Assembly (NCBI GenBank): GCA_025456345.1
Contig: JALOKU010000003.1
Location: 1 to 64,000 of the forward strand
Length of the DNA: 64,000 nucleotides
DNA from: Vicinamibacterales bacterium
GTDB taxonomy: Bacteria; Acidobacteriota; Vicinamibacteria; Vicinamibacterales; JAKQTR01
Direction of reading: 5' to 3'
Shown: positions 59,154-64,000 of the stretch, in pieces
How positions within the stretch are numbered: the first letter of the stretch is position 1
Layout: each line of letters opens with the position of its first letter
Translations under genes and position numbers: made by a program
Notes under the pieces: model-generated
The model's database searches: none
Told to the model about the DNA's origin: nothing
The model's input: only the letters and a program-made list of their open reading frames with translations

Positions 59154-59650
59154 GGGCCGACAAGGTCTACCTCGTCGGGTTCATGGCGGCCGGCAAGACG
59201 TCGCTGGCGCGTGAGATCGGGCGCCGCCTCGACTGGAGAATCGAGGACGTCGACGAACGGATCGAGGCGCGCGAACGCAGGCCCATCGCGTCGATCTTCG
59301 CGCTCGACGGCGAAGCGTACTTCCGCGCCGTCGAGCGCGAGGTCGTCCAGGACCTGCTGCCGCCCCGCCACGCCGTGGTGGCGACCGGCGGCGGGACGTT
59401 CGTCGACCCGGACCTGCGCGCGCTCATCAAGGCCGACGGTGCGGTATTCTGGATTGACGTGCCTCTCGGGCAGATCATCGACCGGCTGCCACGCGACGGG
59501 AGCCGACCGCTGGCGGGGAATCGTCCCCAGCTCGAGGGTCTTTACGAGTCGCGGCGGCTGGCGTATGCGCAGGCACACGTCAGGCTCGATGCGTCGCGCG
59601 CGTCGGTTGGCGATCTCGCCGACCAGGTCGTCGAGTGGCTGGGAGCGTAG
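59150..59650 (+). CDS. aroK: Shikimate kinase
   Basis: Phosphorylates shikimate, the step before aroA. 166 residues. P-loop GFMAAGKT at 10-17; DVDERIE carries the shikimate Asp; FRAVEREVV and VVATGGGTF are the substrate-binding arginine and Gly-rich motifs; the lid has RPLAG. ATG 59150 overlaps the aroA stop (ATGA). Together with aroA it forms a shikimate operon; the phosphoesterase follows 5 nt later. Confidence 0.96.
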   Translation: MRADKVYLVGFMAAGKTSLAREIGRRLDWRIEDVDERIEARERRPIASIFALDGEAYFRAVEREVVQDLLPPRHAVVATGGGTFVDPDLRALIKADGAVFWIDVPLGQIIDRLPRDGSRPLAGNRPQLEGLYESRRLAYAQAHVRLDASRASVGDLADQVVEWLGA

Positions 59651-59655
59651 CCGCG

Positions 59656-60393
59656 ATGCGTTGCCTCGTCCTGAGTGACATTCACGCCAACATCGACGCG
59701 CTCGACCGCGTGCTGGCCGACGCGGCCAGCCACGGCGACCTGCAGGTGCTGCTGCTGGGCGACCTGGTCGGCTACGGCGCCGAGCCCAACCTGGTCATCG
59801 ACCGGCTGCGCGACCTGCCCGTCGCCGCCGCCATCCGCGGCAACCACGATCGCGCCGCCTGCGGGCTCGACGACGGGGAGCACTTCAACGAGACGGCGCG
59901 CACCAGTGCCGCGGTGACCGGGCGCATGCTGACAGCCCGCAATCGCGAGTACCTCAGGGGGCTGCCGGCCGGGCCCCTCGCGGTCAGCGCGCTCACCGAG
60001 ATCTGCCACGGGACGCCCTTCGACGAAGACGCGTACGTGTTCGACGAGATGGATGCGGTGTACGCCCTGCGGGCCTCCTCGCGCCCGCTCTGCCTGTTCG
60101 GCCACACGCACGCGCCGTTTGCAGCCCGGCTGAGGGGTGAGGAACTGGAATTCCTGGACGTGGCGCCGGGGGACGCACTCGCCTTCGCGGGCGGCGAGCG
60201 CCTGCTGGTGAACGTCGGCTCGGTGGGCCAGCCGCGCGACGGCGACCCGCGCGCCGGTTACGGCATCCTCGACGAAGAGGCGCGAACGGTGACCCGCTAC
60301 CGCGTGGCGTATCCGATCGAGCGGGCCCAGGCGCGCATCCGCGACGCCGGCCTTCCCGAGGCGCTGGCCAGGCGGCTCAGCCTCGGGCGCTGA
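59656..60393 (+). CDS. Calcineurin-like metallophosphoesterase
   Basis: 245 residues. All metal motifs are present: DIHAN, GDLVGYGAEPN, GNHD and GHTH. Similar to the YfcE/DUF2436-type phosphodiesterases acting on nucleotides or phosphoproteins; substrate unknown. ATG 59656 follows aroK by 5 nt. It is convergent with the small gene at 60407. Confidence 0.93.
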   Translation: MRCLVLSDIHANIDALDRVLADAASHGDLQVLLLGDLVGYGAEPNLVIDRLRDLPVAAAIRGNHDRAACGLDDGEHFNETARTSAAVTGRMLTARNREYLRGLPAGPLAVSALTEICHGTPFDEDAYVFDEMDAVYALRASSRPLCLFGHTHAPFAARLRGEELEFLDVAPGDALAFAGGERLLVNVGSVGQPRDGDPRAGYGILDEEARTVTRYRVAYPIERAQARIRDAGLPEALARRLSLGR

Positions 60394-60406
60394 GCGGCGG
60401 CCGGGC

Positions 60407-60595
60407 TCAGGCTGGCGGGCTCTGCGGCGTCCTGGCGGCCTTCGCGGCCGCGCGTGCCGCGGAATCCTCCCGGCGGCGCAGTTCAGCGGCGAAGGCGTCT
60501 CTGGCGGCCCGCGATCCGAGAATCCAGCCGATGACGACCCCAAGCAGGATCATCGCCGGGATATAGATGAAGTGCCCCGCGCCCATCTCCCCCAT
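60407..60595 (-). CDS. Small single-span membrane protein at the end of the ccm locus
   Basis: 62 residues. One membrane helix near the N-terminus (FIYIPAMILLGVVIGWILG) and a charged helix with an Ala/Lys/Arg-rich tail. GGGGAG lies 6 nt before the ATG. It begins 11 nt after the CcmD-like gene, so it is probably part of the haem-export operon. No family recognised. Confidence 0.6.
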   Translation of the reverse strand: MGEMGAGHFIYIPAMILLGVVIGWILGSRAARDAFAAELRRREDSAARAAAKAARTPQSPPA

Positions 60596-60606
60596 CGTGC
60601 GCTCCC

Positions 60607-60873
60607 CTAGTGCTTCGGTACGCGGCGCTGCAGGTCCGCCAGCTCGCGTTCGAGTTTGGTCATCCGGCGCCACAGCGACCAGACGTACCCCAGCAGCGCC
60701 ACCCAGACGAAGGCGTACGCGCCGATGACCATCGGCGCCGCCGGCAGCTGTTCGGTCTGCGGAATCTCGCTCAACGGGACGAAATCCCCCTGTGGGGCGG
60801 CCGGCTGCTGCGCCCACAGGAGGGCGCCCGGCAGCACCACGATCAGGACGAGCAGGAGCACGGTCTTCTTCAT
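60607..60873 (-). CDS. CcmD-like small membrane protein
   Basis: 88 residues. Cleavable-looking or anchoring N-terminal segment (KKTVLLLVLIVVLPGALLWA), a Pro-rich linker, then VIGAYAFVWVALLGYVWSLWRRMTKLE, which has the CcmD pattern: a helix with AY..W then a basic turn and a heptad helix (LERELADLQRR). CcmD links CcmC, haem and CcmE. ATG 60873 is chosen because GAGG sits 8 nt upstream. It follows ccmC and is longer than proteobacterial CcmD. Confidence 0.8.
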   Translation of the reverse strand: MKKTVLLLVLIVVLPGALLWAQQPAAPQGDFVPLSEIPQTEQLPAAPMVIGAYAFVWVALLGYVWSLWRRMTKLERELADLQRRVPKH

Positions 60874-60944
60874 GTGCATGACCTCACGACGCACGCGGGC
60901 GCCTCACCCCGGGCCTCATGTCGCTTGATGGGGTTCGCCCCGGC

Positions 60945-61601
60945 CTATTCCTCGACGGCGAGGTAGAGCTGCTCCACCATCGCCTGCTGGTCCTCGAGCC
61001 GCTTCCGCAGCGTCAGCAGCAGCAGGTAGAGAATCGCAAACGCCGCCACGCAGAACCAGAACGCGCCGCGCATGCCCGGCGCGAGGGTCATCACGACGCT
61101 CGTCTTCGGGTGCAGCGTCCGCCAGTAATTCACCGACACGTACACGAACGGGACATTCGCCATCCCGAACAACGCCATCGCCCCGGCCAGCTTCTCGGAC
61201 CCCGGGCCGCCGAACCGGCGCACCATCAGGTACGCGACGAAGATCATCCAGAGCAGAAGCGACGACGTCAGCCTGGCGTCCCACTCCCACCAGACCCCCC
61301 AGGCCTTGCGGGCCCAGATCGGACCGGTCACCAGGACGATGAGGCCGAACAGCACCACCAGTTCGCCCGCCGCCAGCGCGACCCGGTCGGCGGCGGCGGA
61401 CCGCCGGAAGAGGAAGACCGCGCTCGCGATGCCGCACACGAAGGCCGACACGAACAGCAGCATCGCGGACGGCACGTGGTAGTAGAAGATCTTCTGCACC
61501 AGCCCCATCGTCTGCTCGACGGGCGCGTTGGCGACCACCAGCGGCGCGGACGCGAACAGCACCATGGCGATGAGCACGAGCGGGACAAAGATGCGGGTCA
61601 T
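60945..61601 (-). CDS. ccmC: Cytochrome c biogenesis haem-handling protein CcmC
   Basis: 218 residues, six membrane segments. Carries the tryptophan-rich haem-binding motif WGVWWEWDARLTSSL and conserved histidines in FYYHVPSAML and NYWRTLHP, as in CcmC/CcsA. It presents haem to CcmE. It lies 2 nt after ccmB. CcmE, CcmF and CcmH are not in the window. Confidence 0.95.
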   Translation of the reverse strand: MTRIFVPLVLIAMVLFASAPLVVANAPVEQTMGLVQKIFYYHVPSAMLLFVSAFVCGIASAVFLFRRSAAADRVALAAGELVVLFGLIVLVTGPIWARKAWGVWWEWDARLTSSLLLWMIFVAYLMVRRFGGPGSEKLAGAMALFGMANVPFVYVSVNYWRTLHPKTSVVMTLAPGMRGAFWFCVAAFAILYLLLLTLRKRLEDQQAMVEQLYLAVEE

Positions 61602-61603
61602 CG

Positions 61604-62287
61604 CTACTCCGTCATCAGGGGTTCAAAGGTCCACAGCGAGAGGGTGACGAACACCACGTCGAAGAACACCAGCAGGGCCGCCCAGAACCGGGCCATGGGC
61701 TCGTCGGGTGTGGCCTGGAAGATCGCGGCGGTGCCCCGGACTCCAGCGATGATGACCGGAATCGTAATGGGATACAAGAGCACCGGCAGCAGCACGTCCC
61801 GGCTCCGCGCGCGCACGAGCATCGCCGCGAACAGCGTCCCGACCGAGGCGAACCCCAGCGTTCCCGCTGCCAGCAGCGCAGCGAGCCACAGCGGCCGCGC
61901 GAGGACCGGCGCATGAAACAGGAGGCCGACCATCGGGACCAGCACCGCCTCGACGATGGCCATCAGCACGAGGACGCCCAGGAGCTTCCCCACGTAGATC
62001 GCAGGCCGGTCGGATGGCGCGAGCATCAAGGCTCGGAGCGTTTCGGTGTGCCGCTCGCGCTCGAAGGTGCGCCCGAGGGCGAGGGTGCCTGCGAAGGCGA
62101 TCGCGATCCAGAGGATGCCCGCCGACGCGTCTTCGAGCGGCCGGCCCTCGCGCACCAGCGCGAACGCGAACACGAGGACGCACGACGCGGCGAAGAACAC
62201 CGTCGTGTAGACGATTTCGCGGCTGCGCATCTCGACCGTGAGGTCCTTGCGCATGACCACCCAGGCGACGCGGAGGAACTGCTTCAC
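61604..62287 (-). CDS. ccmB: Haem exporter membrane subunit CcmB
   Basis: 227 residues, six membrane segments. WVVMRKDLTVEMRSREIVYTT is the family N-terminus. Forms the ABC exporter with CcmA, thought to release haem-CcmE from CcmC. GTG start overlaps the ccmA stop by 4 nt. Confidence 0.94.
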   Translation of the reverse strand: MKQFLRVAWVVMRKDLTVEMRSREIVYTTVFFAASCVLVFAFALVREGRPLEDASAGILWIAIAFAGTLALGRTFERERHTETLRALMLAPSDRPAIYVGKLLGVLVLMAIVEAVLVPMVGLLFHAPVLARPLWLAALLAAGTLGFASVGTLFAAMLVRARSRDVLLPVLLYPITIPVIIAGVRGTAAIFQATPDEPMARFWAALLVFFDVVFVTLSLWTFEPLMTE

Positions 62288-63036
62288 CGCGCGGGCTCCT
62301 CGCGGGCTGCCGGCGCCGCCGCGGCCGGCGCCGCGGCCAGCAGCGTCTCGCGGTACCGCTCGCGCAGCGGTCCCGAGGCGCGCGGGACCGCCAGGAGGCG
62401 CCCGTCGCGCAGAATCGCCACGTCGTCCAGCAGGCCTTCAGCGAGGTCGAGGTCGTGCGTGGCGGCAATGACGATGGCGCCCTCGTCGCGGAGCCCACGC
62501 AGGCGGCTCACCAGCGCGTGTCCCGACGCGTCGTCGAGGCCGGTGAACGGCTCGTCGAGCAGCAGCAGCCGCGGGCCGTGCAGCAGAGCGCGCTCGAGCG
62601 CCAGGCGCTGGCGCATCCCTCGCGAAAACCCGGACACCGCGTCGTCTGCGCGATCGGCCAGGCCGGCATGGGCGAGCGCGCGCCCCACCCGCTCGCGCGG
62701 GTGGCGGAGGCCGTAGAGCCTCGCGAAGAACTCGAGGTTCTCGCGCGCGGTCAGTTCAGGATAGAGGTACAGGTCGTGACCGAGCAGGCCGAGGCGGCCC
62801 CGCAGCCCCGGGCCCGCCGAGCGGGCGTCGAACGTGCCGTAGCGCACCTGCCCCGACGTCGGCGCGAGCAACGTCGACAGAATCGCCAGCAGCGTCGACT
62901 TCCCTGCCCCGTTCGGCCCGAGCAGGCCGAGGATCGTGCCGGCCCCGCACGTGAGGCTTACCCGGGTCAGCGCGCGCCGCCGGCCGAAGTGCCGCGAGAC
63001 GTCGTCGACCACCAGGCGATCGAAGTCACACTCCAC
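62284..63036 (-). CDS. ccmA: Haem exporter ATP-binding subunit CcmA
   Basis: 250 residues. ABC ATPase: Walker A GPNGAGKST, signature FSRGMRQRLALERAL, Walker B LLLLDEPF and H-loop ATHD. GTG 63036 with GAGG 10 nt upstream gives the family start (VECDFDRLVVDDVSRHFG). It follows the membrane protein at 63042 by 5 nt and overlaps ccmB. Confidence 0.93.
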   Translation of the reverse strand: MECDFDRLVVDDVSRHFGRRRALTRVSLTCGAGTILGLLGPNGAGKSTLLAILSTLLAPTSGQVRYGTFDARSAGPGLRGRLGLLGHDLYLYPELTARENLEFFARLYGLRHPRERVGRALAHAGLADRADDAVSGFSRGMRQRLALERALLHGPRLLLLDEPFTGLDDASGHALVSRLRGLRDEGAIVIAATHDLDLAEGLLDDVAILRDGRLLAVPRASGPLRERYRETLLAAAPAAAAPAAREEPAR

Positions 63037-63041
63037 GGCCG

Positions 63042-64000
63042 CTAGACCTCTGCGGCTGCGCCCGGCTGCCGATCGAGTTCTCCGTACACGCGCTCCAGTT
63101 GCGCCACCAGGTCCGCATGGCGAGCCGCATGGCGGTGTTCGTCGAGCGTGCCCGCGCGGCGCTGCTCCTCCGTGCGCACGAGGTCGGCCATCAGCCGGTC
63201 GCGCCGCTCGACGAGCGCGGCCAGGCGGGATGCATCGCCGGACGACGCGCGGGCCGACATCGCCGCCCAGGCGCCGGCGAGCAGGATGAGCGCCGCGATC
63301 CCGAGCGACAGGTTGCGGCCCCATCGGCTCCGGCTGGGAAGGCCGCTCAACGTCACCGCGATCGCCTGGTTGGCCGGCAGCGCGCCGCCGGCGCCGAGGA
63401 TGAACGCCTGTCCGTCGCCGGCCATCTCGTTCGCGCGGATGAACTGCGGCGAGGTCATCCGGGCGGCGCCGGCCTTCGTCATGATGACCTGCACCCGCGC
63501 CCAGGGCGCCGGCAGCTTCTGCACGATGGTCCGCTCAGGCCCGGCGGGAGGCAGCGAGAACGCGAGGCGGACGGGCAGGCTGCCCGGCGGGATCGGCCCG
63601 GTGATGCTGACGCTCCGGCCGCGAATCGTCGCCTGCGTGGACGATCCTTCCAGCAGCGACCCCTGCTCGGCGCCCTCGGGCAGATCGAACACGAGCTCCG
63701 CCTTCGGCGTCACCGGGGCGGACGAAGGGTTGACCAGGTCGAAGAGGTAGAACACCTCGAGGGTGTCGTCGTCGAATTCGATCTGGATCCGGCTGTCGCC
63801 GGCGAAGACGACCTCGCCCGGCCCGGCCGCCGGCACAGGGCCTTCGGCGGAGGGCGCGCCGGAGGCGCCGGCCACCAGCACGAGGCGGACGCCAGCGTCG
63901 GGTGGCACGGTGAACGGCTGCGACTCGACGACCTGCCCGTCCACCTCCGCCGCGGCGTGCACCGAGGTGCCGGGCTGGAGGCCGCTGAACACGGCGCGGC
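63042..64000 (-). CDS. Membrane protein upstream of ccmA (partial, 5' end outside the window)
   Basis: About 319 residues are visible and the frame continues past base 64000. The N-terminal part is beta-rich (VFSGLQPGTSVHAAAEVDGQ), like a carboxypeptidase regulatory-like or other periplasmic domain. One membrane helix (LSLGIAALILLAGAWAAM) follows, then a C-terminal charged coiled coil (ASRLAALVERRDRLMADLVR) facing the cytoplasm. Position 5 nt before ccmA implies co-expression with haem export. Function unknown. Confidence 0.7.
   Translation of the reverse strand, partial: RAVFSGLQPGTSVHAAAEVDGQVVESQPFTVPPDAGVRLVLVAGASGAPSAEGPVPAAGPGEVVFAGDSRIQIEFDDDTLEVFYLFDLVNPSSAPVTPKAELVFDLPEGAEQGSLLEGSSTQATIRGRSVSITGPIPPGSLPVRLAFSLPPAGPERTIVQKLPAPWARVQVIMTKAGAARMTSPQFIRANEMAGDGQAFILGAGGALPANQAIAVTLSGLPSRSRWGRNLSLGIAALILLAGAWAAMSARASSGDASRLAALVERRDRLMADLVRTEEQRRAGTLDEHRHAARHADLVAQLERVYGELDRQPGAAAEV

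Overview
The window is GC-rich, densely coded DNA from a Gram-negative bacterium. Evidence for an outer membrane includes lipoprotein signal peptides, an MltD-type transglycosylase, an outer-membrane beta-barrel, prepilin-like proteins and a CcmABC haem export set. My best guess is an acidobacterium of the Vicinamibacteria type. That rests on overall gene content and style (single-chain GcvP, stand-alone tRNA-binding protein, many coupled operons), not on a phylogenetic test. Nearly all genes are chromosomal housekeeping genes. No insertion sequence, prophage, CRISPR array or tRNA was seen, and no gene-free stretch exceeds 300 bases (the longest are 23881-24163 and 35571-35844).

Layout: 1-2060 (minus), secretion/pilus genes gspF and a truncated gspE. 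2166-3115, a lipoprotein with its own promoter. 3168-12222 (plus), mltD, comM, an M23 peptidase, secA and guaB. 12233-14244 (minus), tsaE and the NAD(P)HX repair fusion nnrE-nnrD. 14370-15269 (plus), a class IV aminotransferase. 15266-19719 (minus), the glycine cleavage operon gcvT-gcvH-gcvP. 19817-23880 (minus), two orphan genes and then, transcribed first, a tightly coupled unit comEA-pseudopilin-PilZ-AAA+ regulator. 24164-25635, an epimerase and the RNase P RNA, which carries a large palindromic insertion in its P12 arm. 25648-31607 (minus), polyprenyl synthase, ligA, htrA and an NtrC-type regulator. 31654-35570 (minus), cobB-type sirtuin, radC, larC, a tRNA-binding protein and tatD. 35845-39014 (minus), a methyltransferase, a DapF homologue with both catalytic cysteines replaced by serine, and a DASS transporter. 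39037-40656 (plus), glpD. 40660-49807 (minus), a nine-gene cell-surface glycan operon ending in ttcA and dtd. 49849-55536, a flippase-like protein, a fibronectin-type lipoprotein with a sigma-54-like promoter, GT2 and DedA proteins and a GT-C enzyme. 55555-57767, heptamer repeats with a terminator, a beta-barrel protein, an inositol-phosphatase and an anti-sigma-like kinase. 57840-60393 (plus), aroA (apparently leaderless), aroK and a phosphoesterase. 60407-64000 (minus), a cytochrome c maturation/haem export locus.

Genes are packed: 4-nt ATGA/GTGA or TGATG junctions link many pairs, so translational coupling is the rule. Promoters read by eye are sigma-70-like (TTGNNN, 17-18 nt, TANNNT) with two extended -10 boxes. 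The most unusual signals are the repeat inserted in the RNase P RNA, the Ser/Ser DapF homologue, the comEA-PilZ-regulator operon whose regulator lacks the GAFTGA loop, and heptamer-phased repeats at two convergent gene ends.
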